Numbered from the stretch's first letter, positions 38,304 through 47,036 are shown. The stretch is 64,000 bases of DNA from Aeromonas hydrophila subsp. hydrophila ATCC 7966 (GCF_000014805.1 NC_008570.1:3167001-3231000), one strand, 5' to 3'. Notes: generated by a model not told the origin, from the letters alone. Program-made: numbers and translations.

Positions 38304-40736
38304 ATGACCCAGCTCGACCTCACTACCCTGCCCCCGCGGATCCGTGCCCACAAGGAGAGCCTGATCCACATCGTCCAGCCGCCGGTCTGCACCGAGCGTG
38401 CCCGTCACTACACGCAAGCCTATCAGGCCCATCTGGCCCGGCCGCTGCCGGTGCGCCGCGCCCTGGCGCTGGCCCTCCACCTCAAGGAGCGCACCATCTG
38501 GATCAAGCACGACGAGCTCATCGTCGGCAACCAGGCCAGTCAGGTGCGGGCGGCGCCGCTCTTTCCCGAATACACGGTGGGCTGGATCGAGAAGGAGATC
38601 GACGAGCTGGCCGACCGCCCCGGCGCCGGCTTTGCGGTGAGCGAGGCGGACAAGCTGGCCATCCACGCCCTCACCCCCTTCTGGAACGGCCAGACGGTGC
38701 AGGATCGCTGCTACGGCCTCTTTACCGACGAGCAGAAGGGGCTGCTGGAGAGCGGCATCATCAAGGCCGAGGGCAACATGACCTCGGGGGATGCGCACCT
38801 CGCGGTCAACTACGAGCAGCTGCTTGCCCTCGGTCTCGACGGCCTCAAGGCCAAGGTGGCCGAGCGGTGCGGCCGGCTCGATCTGGCGGACTGGGCCGAT
38901 CTGCAGCGCGAGCAGTTCCTGCAGGCCGTCGCCATCACCTTCGATGCCGTCAGCCAGCACATCGAGCGTTACGCCGCACTGGCTCGCGAACTGGCACAGC
39001 AGGAGCCGCGCCCCGAGCGCCGCTGCGAGCTTGAGACCATCGCCCTCAACTGCGCTCACATCGCCCACCGGCCCCCCGAGACCTTCTGGCAGGCGCTGCA
39101 GCTCTGCTACTTCATCCAGCTCATCCTGCAGATCGAGTCCAACGGCCACTCGGTGTCGTTTGGCCGGATGGACCAGTACCTCTACCCCTGGTATCGCCGC
39201 GAAGTAGAGCTGTCGGAATCCCTGCCGCGCACACGCGCCATCGAGCTGCTGCAAGGGTGCTGGCTCAAGTTGCTGGAGGTGAACAAGATCCGCTCCGGCA
39301 CCCACTCCAAAGCCTCCGCCGGCAGCCCGCTCTATCAAAACGTCACCATCGGCGGCCAGAACTGGCGGGATGGCAAAGCCCATGACGCGGTCAACGGCCT
39401 CTCCTACGCGATTCTGGAGTCCTGCGGCCAGCTGCGCTCCACCCAGCCCAACCTCTCGGTGCGCTACCACGCCGGCATGAGCGAGGATTTCCTCGACGCC
39501 TGCATCCAGGTGATCCGCTGCGGCTTCGGCATGCCCGCCTTCAACAACGACGAGGTGGTGATCCCCGAGTTCATCAAGCTCGGGGTGAGCGAGGAGGATG
39601 CCCACCACTACGCCGCCATCGGCTGCATCGAGACTGCAGTACCCGGCAAGTGGGGCTATCGCTGCACCGGCATGAGCTTCATCAACTTCGCCCGCATTCT
39701 GCTGGCGGCACTCGATGGCGGCCGCGATGCCACCACCGGCAAGGTCTTCCTGCCCCAGCCCCAGTCACTGCGGCAAGGCACGTTCGGCCACTTCGACGAG
39801 GTGATGGCCCGCTGGGACGAGCAGGTGCGCTACTTCACCCGCAAATCCATCGAGATTGACTGCGTGGTCGACAGCGTGCTGGAGGCCCAGGCCCACGACA
39901 TCCTCTGCAGCGCCCTGGTGGATGACTGCATCGAGCGCGGCAAGACCATCAAGCAGGGGGGCGCCGTCTATGACTGGGTCTCCGGATTGCAGGTGGGGAT
40001 CGCCAACCTGGGCAACAGCCTGGCGGCGCTGAAGAAACTGGTGTTCGAGCAGGGCGTGGTGGATCAGCGCGAGCTGGCCGAAGCGCTCGAGCAGGATTTT
40101 GCCGGGCTCGAGGGCGAACAGCTGCGCCAGCGCCTCACCCACGCAGCCCCCAAATATGGCAACGATCTGGACGAGGTCGACCTGCTGCTGGTGCAGGCCT
40201 ACCAGAGCTACATCGACGAGCTCAAGGGGCTGCACAACACCCGCTTCGGCCGTGGCCCCATCGGTGGCACCTACTATGCGGGCACCTCCTCCATCTCGGC
40301 CAACGTGCCGTTTGGGGCGGCCACCATGGCTACCCCGGATGGCCGCCACGCCCGCACCCCGCTGGCGGAAGGGGCCAGCCCAGCATCGGGCTCGGATCGC
40401 CTCGGCCCCACGGCGGTGTTCAATTCGCTCGGCAAGCTGCCCACGGCGGCCATCCTCGGCGGCGTGCTGCTCAACCAGAAACTGAGCCCGGCCAGCCTTG
40501 AAAACGAGCGGGACAAGACCAAGCTGATGAGCCTGCTGCGCACCTTCTTCGAGGTGCACAAGGGGTGGCACGTGCAGTACAACATCGTCTCGCGGGAAAC
40601 CCTGCTGGCGGCCAAGGCCCATCCCGACCAGTATCGGGATCTGGTGGTGCGGGTGGCGGGCTATTCGGCCTTCTTCACCGCCTTATCCCCCGATGCGCAA
40701 GATGATATCATCGCCCGCACCGAGCACAGTCTCTGA
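38304..40736 (+). CDS. ybiW: Glycyl radical enzyme, YbiW type
   Basis: An 810-residue enzyme, the same length as E. coli YbiW. The catalytic Cys lies in AAIGCIETAVPGKWGY near residue 440 and the glycyl-radical loop is RVAGYSAFFTAL near residue 786. The Cys is followed by IE rather than a second Cys, so it belongs to the dehydratase-like side of the family, not to pyruvate formate-lyase. From recalled literature, YbiW homologues dehydrate 1,5-anhydroglucitol-6-phosphate to 1-deoxyfructose-6-phosphate, a substrate for FSA. It follows ybiY by 52 bases, with AGAGGA before the ATG. Annotation as formate acetyltransferase would be misleading. Confidence 0.93.
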   Translation: MTQLDLTTLPPRIRAHKESLIHIVQPPVCTERARHYTQAYQAHLARPLPVRRALALALHLKERTIWIKHDELIVGNQASQVRAAPLFPEYTVGWIEKEIDELADRPGAGFAVSEADKLAIHALTPFWNGQTVQDRCYGLFTDEQKGLLESGIIKAEGNMTSGDAHLAVNYEQLLALGLDGLKAKVAERCGRLDLADWADLQREQFLQAVAITFDAVSQHIERYAALARELAQQEPRPERRCELETIALNCAHIAHRPPETFWQALQLCYFIQLILQIESNGHSVSFGRMDQYLYPWYRREVELSESLPRTRAIELLQGCWLKLLEVNKIRSGTHSKASAGSPLYQNVTIGGQNWRDGKAHDAVNGLSYAILESCGQLRSTQPNLSVRYHAGMSEDFLDACIQVIRCGFGMPAFNNDEVVIPEFIKLGVSEEDAHHYAAIGCIETAVPGKWGYRCTGMSFINFARILLAALDGGRDATTGKVFLPQPQSLRQGTFGHFDEVMARWDEQVRYFTRKSIEIDCVVDSVLEAQAHDILCSALVDDCIERGKTIKQGGAVYDWVSGLQVGIANLGNSLAALKKLVFEQGVVDQRELAEALEQDFAGLEGEQLRQRLTHAAPKYGNDLDEVDLLLVQAYQSYIDELKGLHNTRFGRGPIGGTYYAGTSSISANVPFGAATMATPDGRHARTPLAEGASPASGSDRLGPTAVFNSLGKLPTAAILGGVLLNQKLSPASLENERDKTKLMSLLRTFFEVHKGWHVQYNIVSRETLLAAKAHPDQYRDLVVRVAGYSAFFTALSPDAQDDIIARTEHSL

Positions 40737-40747
40737 CGGGCCCCACC

Positions 40748-40801
40748 AGGGGCAGCTGTGCCCCTTTATGACCGGCAAGCCACCCGCGCGGTGGCTTGCC
40801 G
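40748..40801 (+). terminator. Two tandem hairpins between ybiW and the DeoR-family gene
   Basis: The first is AGGGGC and GCCCCT around AGCTGT followed by TTTAT (40748-40769), a short terminator. The second is a perfect 12-base stem, CGGCAAGCCACC and GGTGGCTTGCCG around CGCGC (40773-40801), without a T-run. Both lie in the 92-base gap after ybiW and would lower read-through into the regulator gene. Confidence 0.65.
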
Positions 40802-40828
40802 CTATCCACTGCCAGCCAGCGAGGCCCC

Positions 40829-41575
40829 ATGAACCCACGCCACCAACTGATCCTCACCCTGGTCCATCAGGCCCGCAAGATGAGCGTGAGCGAGCTCTCC
40901 CAACGTACCGGGGTCTCGGAGGTGACGGTGCGCAACGACCTGACCGCGCTCGAAAAGCAGGGGCTGCTCAAGCGGGTGCACGGCTCGGCCATGGCGCTGG
41001 AGAGCGACGATCCCGACGCCCGGATGAACATCAACTACCTGCTCAAGGAGCGCCTCGCCGAGCGAGCCGCCCAGCTGGTAGAGGATGGCGAGACGGTCTT
41101 TATCGAAGGGGGCAGCGCCAACGCCCTGCTGGCCCGTCATCTGGCCCTGCACAAGCGGGTCACCATCATCACCATCAGCAGCTACATCGCCCACCTGCTG
41201 CGCGACACCCAGGCCCAGGTAGTGCTGCTCGGCGGCCTGTTCCAGCATCAGAGCGAGAGCGTGGTGGGGCCGCTGACCCGGCTGTGCATCGAGCAGGTGC
41301 ACTTCTCCAAGGCCTTCATCGGGGTAGACGGTTTTCATCCCGAGATGGGTTTCACCGGCCGCGACATGATGCGGGCCGACGTGGTCAACAGCGTGCTGGC
41401 CAAGGGGGTGACCAATGTGGTCATCACCGACAGCAGCAAGTTCGGCGCCATCCACCCGAGCCCGCTCGGTACGCCGGGCCAGATCGGCGTGCTGGTCACC
41501 GACGATGCCCTGCCCGCCCCCATGCGGGCCACCCTGGCCGCACGCGGCATCACAGTGCACTGCGTCGCCGCCTGA
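40829..41575 (+). CDS. DeoR-family transcriptional regulator
   Basis: A 248-residue sugar-type repressor. The N-terminal winged helix-turn-helix (residues about 3-57, SVSELSQRTGVSEVTVRNDLTALEKQGLLKRVHGSA) matches the DeoR signature. The C-terminal DeoRC sensor domain (about 75-235) has VFIEGGSANALLARHL, VVLLGGLFQ and FIGVDGFHPEMGFTG, which bind phosphorylated sugars in this family. GAGG before the ATG at 40829 supports the start. It follows the radical-enzyme genes and probably controls them through the CTTTCG/CGAAAG repeat upstream of ybiY, sensing a sugar phosphate of the pathway; the effector is unknown. Confidence 0.92.
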   Translation: MNPRHQLILTLVHQARKMSVSELSQRTGVSEVTVRNDLTALEKQGLLKRVHGSAMALESDDPDARMNINYLLKERLAERAAQLVEDGETVFIEGGSANALLARHLALHKRVTIITISSYIAHLLRDTQAQVVLLGGLFQHQSESVVGPLTRLCIEQVHFSKAFIGVDGFHPEMGFTGRDMMRADVVNSVLAKGVTNVVITDSSKFGAIHPSPLGTPGQIGVLVTDDALPAPMRATLAARGITVHCVAA

Positions 41576-41702
41576 ATCGCACCTTGCCCCCCGTTGCCCG
41601 GTTGCTCCCCCGCCTGGCGGCTTGACGGCGCCCACCGAGGCTGGGGTATGCTCGTCCTCTTTTGGCCTCTCCTGCCAGAGGCCACAGACCGAAGGACGCC
41701 GC

Positions 41703-42596
41703 ATGCACACCAAGGACAAATTTCTGGCCGCTCTGGTCATCCTCTGCTGGGGGCTCAACTTTGTCGCCATCAAGTGGGGGCTGGAGGGGATTCCCCCGCT
41801 GCTGCTGGGGGCGCTGCGCTTCGTCGGGGTGGTCTTTCCCGCCATCTTGCTGGTCCCCAGACCCGCCATGCCGTGGCGCTGGTTGCTGGCCTATGGCGGA
41901 GCCATCAGTCTCGGCCAGTTCTCCTTTCTGTTCTGCGCCATGAAGTTCGGCATGCCGGCGGGCATGGCCTCGCTGGTGCTGCAATCCCAGGTGGTGTTCA
42001 CCCTGCTGTTCGCCATGATCTGGCTGGGTGAGCGCTGGCAACCCCACCACTGGGTGGCCCTGCCGCTGGCGGGGGCCGGTCTCTATCTCATCGCCACCCA
42101 TGGCGAAGGCAACCTGACCCTGCTCGGCTTCGTGCTGACCCTCTGCGCGGCCGCCTGCTGGGGCCTTGGCAACGTCATCAATCGCCAGATCGGGCTGCGC
42201 TACCAGACCACGCTGCCCAGCCTTATCGCCTGGGGCGGACTGGTGCCCATCCTTCCCTTCCTCGCCCTCTCCTGGTTGTTCGAGGGGCCCGAGCTGATGG
42301 CCAGCAGCCTGCTCAACATCAGCTGGCAGGGGTTCCTGTGCGTGCTCTATCTCTCCTTTGTCGCCACCTGGCTTGGCTACGGCCTGTGGGGACGGCTGCT
42401 GATGCGCTACCCGGTGGCGCAGGTGGCCCCCCTCTCCCTGCTGGTGCCCTGCGTCGGCATGGTGGCCGCGGCCCTGCTGCTGGACGAGCACCCCACCCCC
42501 TTGCAGTGGCTGGGCTCGGCCCTGGTGCTGCTGGGATTCGTGGTGCATCTGCTGGGCGGCCGGCTGCGCTGGTTCAAGCCGCAGACTGCAGCCTGA
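41703..42596 (+). CDS. eamA: EamA cysteine/O-acetylserine exporter
   Basis: A 297-residue DMT-family inner-membrane protein with ten predicted helices in two EamA repeats. It aligns along its length with E. coli EamA (YdeD): LCWGLNFVAIKWGLEGIPPL, FSFLFCAMKFGMPAGMASLVLQ, LTLCAAACWGLGNVINRQIG and APLSLLVPCVGMVAAALLLDE. In E. coli it exports O-acetylserine and cysteine. Its own promoter is likely (TTGACG near 41622 and TATGCT near 41647), and a leader hairpin TGGCCTCT/AGAGGCCA at 41663-41684 precedes the ATG. Confidence 0.88.
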   Translation: MHTKDKFLAALVILCWGLNFVAIKWGLEGIPPLLLGALRFVGVVFPAILLVPRPAMPWRWLLAYGGAISLGQFSFLFCAMKFGMPAGMASLVLQSQVVFTLLFAMIWLGERWQPHHWVALPLAGAGLYLIATHGEGNLTLLGFVLTLCAAACWGLGNVINRQIGLRYQTTLPSLIAWGGLVPILPFLALSWLFEGPELMASSLLNISWQGFLCVLYLSFVATWLGYGLWGRLLMRYPVAQVAPLSLLVPCVGMVAAALLLDEHPTPLQWLGSALVLLGFVVHLLGGRLRWFKPQTAA

Positions 42597-42648
42597 CTCT
42601 TATTTGCCCGCCGCCATTGACCAGGGCGGGGAAACTTTCCATGATGAG

Positions 42649-42668
42649 CCAGCCCCCATCGGGGCTGG
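42649..42668 (+). terminator. Hairpin after eamA
   Basis: CCAGCCCC and GGGGCTGG around CATC in the 121-base gap between eamA and the YejA-like gene. No T-tract follows; terminator function is uncertain. Confidence 0.45.
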
Positions 42669-42717
42669 AGCCACCAGCGAGTGGCCTGCAGGACGCAGCC
42701 ATCAGGAGAGCAAGGAC

Positions 42718-44568
42718 ATGCCATCGACCTTCACCGCCAGCCCCCGCATCATCCCGCGCCTTCTGCGCACCAGCGCCATTGCCCTGACCCTCTGCCTGAG
42801 CCACTACGGCTGGAGCGCCACCCTGCCGGCCGGTCTGACGTGGGAGAGCAACAACGCGGATCCCGCTTTCGCGGATCCGGCCGCCAAGCGGGGCGGCACC
42901 TTTCGCGGCTTCATGACCAGTTTTCCGCTGACCCTGCGGGTGTACGGCCCGGACTCCAACGGCGGCTTCGCCGGCTATATGCGGGAGACCAACCTGCCGC
43001 TCTTGAGCACCCATCCCGTCACCGGCAATCCCATGCCGATGCTGGCCAACGAATGGGCCTTCGGACCTGACCACAAGACCCTCTATCTGCGCATCAATCC
43101 CAAGGCGCGCTGGTCGGACGGCCAACCGGTCACCGCCGATGACTGGCTGTTCACCCTCAAGCTGCTGCGCAGCAAGGAGATCAATGACCCCTGGTACAAC
43201 AACTACTACAGCACCCAGATAAGCGAGGTGACCAAGTTTGATGACCACACCCTGGCCATCTCCAGCGGCACGGCCAAGAGTCGCCAGGATCTGCTGGAAT
43301 CCCTGCCCTTCAGCCCGGCCCCCAGTCACGTCATCAAGATCAGCGCCGACTGGGTCAAGGCATACAACTGGAAGCTGCTGCCGGTGACCGGCCCCTATCA
43401 GCTTGGCGAGGTGAAGAAGGGCAAATCGGTCACCTTCGAGCGGGTCAAGGATTGGTGGGGCAATGACGAGCGCTACTTCCAGCACCGTTTCAACCCGGAC
43501 AGGATCGAGCTCAAGGTGCTCAGGGATCAGAACATCGCCTGGCAGCACTTCCTGCGCGGCGAGCTCGATACCTTCCCGCTGGTGATGCCCAACTGGTGGC
43601 ACGACAAGAGCAAAACGCCGGAGTTCGCCAAGGGCTATATCGAGCGACTCTGGTTCTACAACCAGACCCCTCAACCCCCAACGGGGCTCTATCTCAATAC
43701 CGCCGATCCGCTGCTGCGCGATCTCAATGTGCGGCTCGGCATCCAGCACGCCCTCAATCTCGACAAGATGCTCACCACCCTGCTGCGGGGGGATTACCAG
43801 CGCCTCAACAGCTATGGCTCCGGCCAGGGGGAGTTCACCAACACGGATCTCAAGGCCCGCCCGTTTGATCCCGAGCTGGCGCGCCAGTACTTCGCCAAGG
43901 CCGGTTTCACCAAACCCGGCCCCGACGGCACCCTGCAAAACAGCCAGGGCCAGCCGCTGACCCTGGCCATCACCTACACCACGGCGGAGCACGCCCAGCG
44001 CCTCACCCTGCTGCGCGAAGAGGCCAAGAAGGCGGGGCTCAACCTCGAGCTCAACCTGATGGACGCCTCGGCCGGCTTCAAGTCGATGCTGGAGAAAAAA
44101 CACCAGAGCGCCTGGATGGCCTGGTCAGGCAGCCGTTATCCCGCCTATTGGGAGTTCTTCCACAAGATCAATGCCAACAAGCCGCAGACCAACAACATCA
44201 TGAACATCGATGACGACGCCATCACGGCCCTGGTGGAGCAGTACGACAAGGAGTTCGACTTCGCCAAAAAGGCGGCTCTGTCGCGCCAGATCCAGCAACG
44301 GCTCTATGAGCTGGCCAGCTTCGTGCCCGCCTACCAGGTGCCCTACACCCGGGAAGGGGCCTGGCGCTGGATAAAACTGCCCAAACTGCCGGCGACGCCC
44401 AAGAGCGAGGTGCTCTACTGGCCGCTGGACGGCGGCAACAGTGGTTACAGCTATGGCGGTCTGTTCTGGATCGACGAACAGGTAAAAAATGAAACGCTGG
44501 AGGCCATCAAGAGCGGCCAGAGCTTCCCTCCCGTTACTCAGGTCGATACCCGCTTCAAGCAGCCCTGA
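42718..44568 (+). CDS. YejA-like periplasmic peptide-binding protein
   Basis: A 616-residue solute-binding protein (SBP_bac_5) with a signal peptide ending near residue 34 (LCLSHYGWSA). Features: KRGGTFRGFMTSFPLTLRVYGPDS typical of the YejA subgroup, ARWSDGQPVTADDWLFTLK near residue 140, GPYQLGEVKKGKSV, and a C-terminal PYTREGAWRWIKLPKLPATP. YejA serves the YejBEF importer for peptides such as microcin C; no yejBEF genes are adjacent here. The ATG at 42718 follows AGGAGAGCAAGGAC. A strong terminator follows. Confidence 0.88.
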   Translation: MPSTFTASPRIIPRLLRTSAIALTLCLSHYGWSATLPAGLTWESNNADPAFADPAAKRGGTFRGFMTSFPLTLRVYGPDSNGGFAGYMRETNLPLLSTHPVTGNPMPMLANEWAFGPDHKTLYLRINPKARWSDGQPVTADDWLFTLKLLRSKEINDPWYNNYYSTQISEVTKFDDHTLAISSGTAKSRQDLLESLPFSPAPSHVIKISADWVKAYNWKLLPVTGPYQLGEVKKGKSVTFERVKDWWGNDERYFQHRFNPDRIELKVLRDQNIAWQHFLRGELDTFPLVMPNWWHDKSKTPEFAKGYIERLWFYNQTPQPPTGLYLNTADPLLRDLNVRLGIQHALNLDKMLTTLLRGDYQRLNSYGSGQGEFTNTDLKARPFDPELARQYFAKAGFTKPGPDGTLQNSQGQPLTLAITYTTAEHAQRLTLLREEAKKAGLNLELNLMDASAGFKSMLEKKHQSAWMAWSGSRYPAYWEFFHKINANKPQTNNIMNIDDDAITALVEQYDKEFDFAKKAALSRQIQQRLYELASFVPAYQVPYTREGAWRWIKLPKLPATPKSEVLYWPLDGGNSGYSYGGLFWIDEQVKNETLEAIKSGQSFPPVTQVDTRFKQP

Positions 44569-44583
44569 GCCAGCGGCAGATAG

Positions 44584-44617
44584 AAAAAGACCCCGCACAC
44601 TGGCGGGGTCTTTTTTT
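44584..44617 (+). terminator. Terminator after the YejA-like gene
   Basis: AAGACCCCGC and GCGGGGTCTT around ACACTG, preceded by A-run and followed by T7. A classic intrinsic terminator, usable for the convergent gene at 44665 as well. Confidence 0.92.
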
Positions 44618-44664
44618 GCAACCGTTTTTTGGAACCTGAGTTGCTGGCGTCAAGCTGGGGGCGA

Positions 44665-45057
44665 TTAGCCGCGCTTGGCCTGCTTCTGGGCGATGGCGTC
44701 GGCCACGTCGGCCGGCTCCAGCACGATGCCTTCCTGATCCGGAGTCGGGAACACGGCGACGCACAGTTCGTCCTGCTCCATGCCGTCGATCCAGCGATCC
44801 AGCCACACCTTGAGGGTGATGGACTGCGGCTTGCAGTCGGCCCACTCCCCTTCGGCCCACGCCTTGGCGTATTCCGGGTGCGGCCATACCGGGATGCAGT
44901 CTTCATCGTCGGTGGTCAGCATCATGACGCCGTGCTCGTCGGTCAGAACGAACAGCTCTTCGTGCTCGACCAGCTTGCTGATGAAGTGATCAAAGCGGTA
45001 GTCCGCGTTCAGTTGCAGCGCTGCATTGCGCTCGGTGTCGCTCAGTTCATAGCTCAT
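44665..45057 (-). CDS. DUF2750 family protein
   Basis: A 130-residue acidic cytosolic protein resembling the DUF2750 family: FDHFISKLVEHEELFVLTDEHGVMMLTTDDEDCIPVWPHPEYAKAWAEGEW is characteristic (residues about 22-73). The C-terminus has WLDRWIDGMEQDELCVAVFPTPD. The function is unknown. It is followed by the terminator at 44584-44617 and preceded by 93 bases without other features. No Shine-Dalgarno stands out apart from AAGAGAC before the ATG. Confidence 0.85.
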   Translation of the reverse strand: MSYELSDTERNAALQLNADYRFDHFISKLVEHEELFVLTDEHGVMMLTTDDEDCIPVWPHPEYAKAWAEGEWADCKPQSITLKVWLDRWIDGMEQDELCVAVFPTPDQEGIVLEPADVADAIAQKQAKRG

Positions 45058-45150
45058 CGGTCAAGTCTCTTGTGCAATAAAGGGCGCCATGTTCACATCT
45101 TGCCGGCGCCTTGTCCAGTATGAGAGATCGGTCACCGATTTTTCGCGATC

Positions 45151-45708
45151 TCATCCCAGCTCGGGGGTCAGCAGGGTGATCTCCGCCATCTCGCTGAAAC
45201 GCTGGCGCAGCCAGTAGGCGGACTCCACTTCGACGAAGCAGAGCTGCTCCCGTCCGGCCAGGGCAGCGGCCATAACCTGCTCGAAACGGGCCTGTTGTTG
45301 CGCTTGCCAGGCGGCGGCCAGCTTGCCGCCATGGGCCTCATCCACCACCTCGCGGCGCAACTCGAACAGGTTATCGGTGATAGGGCTGTTGATCTTGGCC
45401 GGGCTGTGCCAGTACATCAGCAAATTGTCCATCATCTCGCTGTCGTAATTGGCCAATGCATCCAGCTCAGGCGTCGCACCCTCTTCACCAGTGGCAAAAT
45501 CACACCAGGCCGCCGTCAGCGGGGCCAGGGTCTGGGCGGCAGCCCCCTTGCCATGCTGACGCAGGGCGGCGACATCCGCTCCCTTACAGGCCGGCAGCCA
45601 GACATCGCCCTGATGCTGCTCGAGCAGGGGCAACAACAGGGAGGCGGAATAGACGGGGAAACGCGTCCCCAGTGTGTGCAGCAGTGATACCAGTGTGATC
45701 TTGACCAT
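45151..45708 (-). CDS. Hypothetical protein, 185 residues
   Basis: I do not recognise this protein. It is soluble, without a credible signal peptide despite a mildly hydrophobic start (MVKITLVSLLHTLGTRFPVY). It is rich in Ala, Leu and Gln in the C-terminal half (AAWQAQQQARFEQVMAAALAG), predicted helical. Codon use is like its neighbours and the frame is open over its full length with the usual third-position GC bias, so it is probably real. It is transcribed toward the DUF2750 gene with 93 bases between them, possibly as one unit. Confidence 0.7.
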   Translation of the reverse strand: MVKITLVSLLHTLGTRFPVYSASLLLPLLEQHQGDVWLPACKGADVAALRQHGKGAAAQTLAPLTAAWCDFATGEEGATPELDALANYDSEMMDNLLMYWHSPAKINSPITDNLFELRREVVDEAHGGKLAAAWQAQQQARFEQVMAAALAGREQLCFVEVESAYWLRQRFSEMAEITLLTPELG

Positions 45709-45958
45709 GGAATACGCCTTGAACCGGAGGCCGATACGCAGCGTTCGGCCAGAAAGACAAAGGAGGCTCCTATCCTATCATGTTTGGCATGGCAGGGGCG
45801 GACTCAACTACGCCTCCTGCAAGCACTGGCAGGACGACCAAAAAAGCAGCGTTTGAGCACGCATGGCAAGGAGAAAGCCCAATAGTTTGAGCCAGCGCCC
45901 ACTAAAGTGGATCCGGGAATGCTAGTTTGCATACATCTTTAGCGTAAGGAGTGCATTC

Positions 45959-46207
45959 ATGATCGGGATCGACCAGGTTTCTAACGAGTTTGTAAACGAT
46001 TTGAAAATACTGGCATGTTTTGATCCGGCCAACATGAGCCTGGGGATCAAGTTGCGCAGCGACATGTCCGACGAACTCTGCCAGGCAGCGTCACGTCTGC
46101 ATCAACAGGGGCTCATCAGCGCGGAAGATGGTGGCTATCTGACGCCATTCGGCATGACCATGGTCGAGCACCTGCAGCACCTGCTGGTCGCACTCAAACC
46201 GCTTTGA
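45959..46207 (+). CDS. TIGR02647-family small DNA-binding-like protein
   Basis: An 82-residue protein resembling the conserved hypothetical family TIGR02647 seen in Pseudomonas and relatives: FVNDLKILACFDPANMSLGIKL, SRLHQQGLISAEDGGYLTPFG and MVEHLQHLLVAL. The arrangement resembles a winged helix. AAGGAG lies 9 bases before the ATG. Upstream (45709-45958) is 250 bases containing its promoter and nothing else I can identify. It overlaps the 3' end of the opposite-strand hypothetical gene by 14 bases. Confidence 0.82.
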   Translation: MIGIDQVSNEFVNDLKILACFDPANMSLGIKLRSDMSDELCQAASRLHQQGLISAEDGGYLTPFGMTMVEHLQHLLVALKPL

Positions 46208-46499
46208 TCGCTTTGGGAGCCCACAGCGAAAAGTTGAGTAGCTCCCAGCGTTTCCCCTGACGTAGCAGACAGGCAAACAGCAAAGGACCTTCGGGTCCTT
46301 TTACTTTGCCATCGACCATCCACTCCCCCACCCGTTTTGGCAATGGTTGAGCCTTGATCTCCTCGGGCAGGGAGCCGCCGCCCACGCGTACCTCGACAAA
46401 CTGCTGGCATACGGCTTTTGCCTCGGCCTCGACAGTATCCTGTCTCTGCACATCGGCAGAAGTGATCAGCGTGGCGGCAAGCAGAAGAGATGGCAGCAT
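46194..46499 (-). CDS. Putative periplasmic hypothetical protein
   Basis: A 101-residue protein beginning MLPSLLLAATLITSADVQRQ, a plausible short signal peptide cleaved near residue 15, followed by a small soluble domain with two cysteines (VCQQF and FACLLR) that could form a disulfide. I do not recognise the family. Start uncertain: the frame runs up to 46574 with further ATGs, but the upstream part overlaps the cold-shock terminator and none of the starts has a good ribosome site. The 3' end overlaps the convergent TIGR02647 gene by 14 bases. Confidence 0.55.
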   Translation of the reverse strand: MLPSLLLAATLITSADVQRQDTVEAEAKAVCQQFVEVRVGGGSLPEEIKAQPLPKRVGEWMVDGKVKGPEGPLLFACLLRQGKRWELLNFSLWAPKAIKAV

Positions 46500-46573
46500 A
46501 GTGGAGGCAACGAGAGAGTCGGAAAAGTAGCACCGTTCACTCTCTGCAGATGAAAGTGAAGCGTCCATAAACA

Positions 46574-46607
46574 AAAAGCCGTGGAACCAGAGGTACCACG
46601 GCTTTCT
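46574..46607 (-). terminator. Terminator of the cold-shock gene
   Basis: AGCCGTGG and CCACGGCT around an 11-base loop, with A-run on the left that reads as T5 on the minus strand, 16 bases after the cold-shock stop codon. Confidence 0.88.
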
Positions 46608-46622
46608 TAAATTCTGTAAGAA

Positions 46623-46832
46623 TTACAGAGCAGTTACGTTCTCAGCCTGCGGGCCTTTCTGACCTTGGGTCACAGAGAACTGTACGCGCTGACCTTCAGC
46701 CAGGGTACGGAAACCGTTACCGCTGATAGCGCTGAAGTGAACGAAAACGTCCGGGCCGTTTTCTTGCTGGATGAAGCCAAAACCTTTGGTTTCGTTGAAA
46801 AACTTAACGGTACCGGTGATCATGTTAGACAT
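46623..46832 (-). CDS. CspA-family cold-shock protein
   Basis: A 69-residue single cold-shock domain, an RNA chaperone binding single-stranded nucleic acid. RNP1 is KGFGFIQ (residues 16-22) and RNP2 is VFVHFSAI (residues 29-36); [20 protein letters not shown] completes the fold. It could be any CspA/C/D/E paralogue. Its codon choice avoids rare codons, typical of high expression. A promoter at 46975-47002 implies an untranslated leader of about 135 bases, as in cold-inducible csp mRNAs. Confidence 0.96.
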   Translation of the reverse strand: MSNMITGTVKFFNETKGFGFIQQENGPDVFVHFSAISGNGFRTLAEGQRVQFSVTQGQKGPQAENVTAL

Positions 46833-46974
46833 ATCTTTAAACCTGTATTCAAAATAATTACTTATGCTTTTCAGCGGATAAAGCTCAAAAAACGGGATTA
46901 ACTTATGAACAACAGGAAAAGATGTAAAACATCATATTCATTGACATAACTATCGCCCTTTCAAGCTGGTTTAG

Positions 46975-47002
46975 ATTATACGTGGCTTTGGGGATTACGC
47001 AA
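46975..47002 (-). promoter_or_regulatory. Sigma70 promoter with long leader for the cold-shock gene
   Basis: Minus-strand TTGCGT (46997-47002), 16 bases, TATAAT (46975-46980). The resulting leader from about 46968 to 46833 is AT-rich and holds no other gene; cspA-type leaders of this size fold differently in the cold. I cannot identify a cold-box match with confidence. Confidence 0.7.
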
Positions 47003-47036
47003 ACAATTTGTGCCCTGCCACGGCAGGGCACACATG

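Noticed and set aside
37355..40736. Annotation of the pair as pyruvate formate-lyase and its activase
   Set aside because: PFL has two adjacent catalytic cysteines; this enzyme has Cys-Ile-Glu and matches YbiW in length, so it is a dehydratase-like glycyl radical enzyme.
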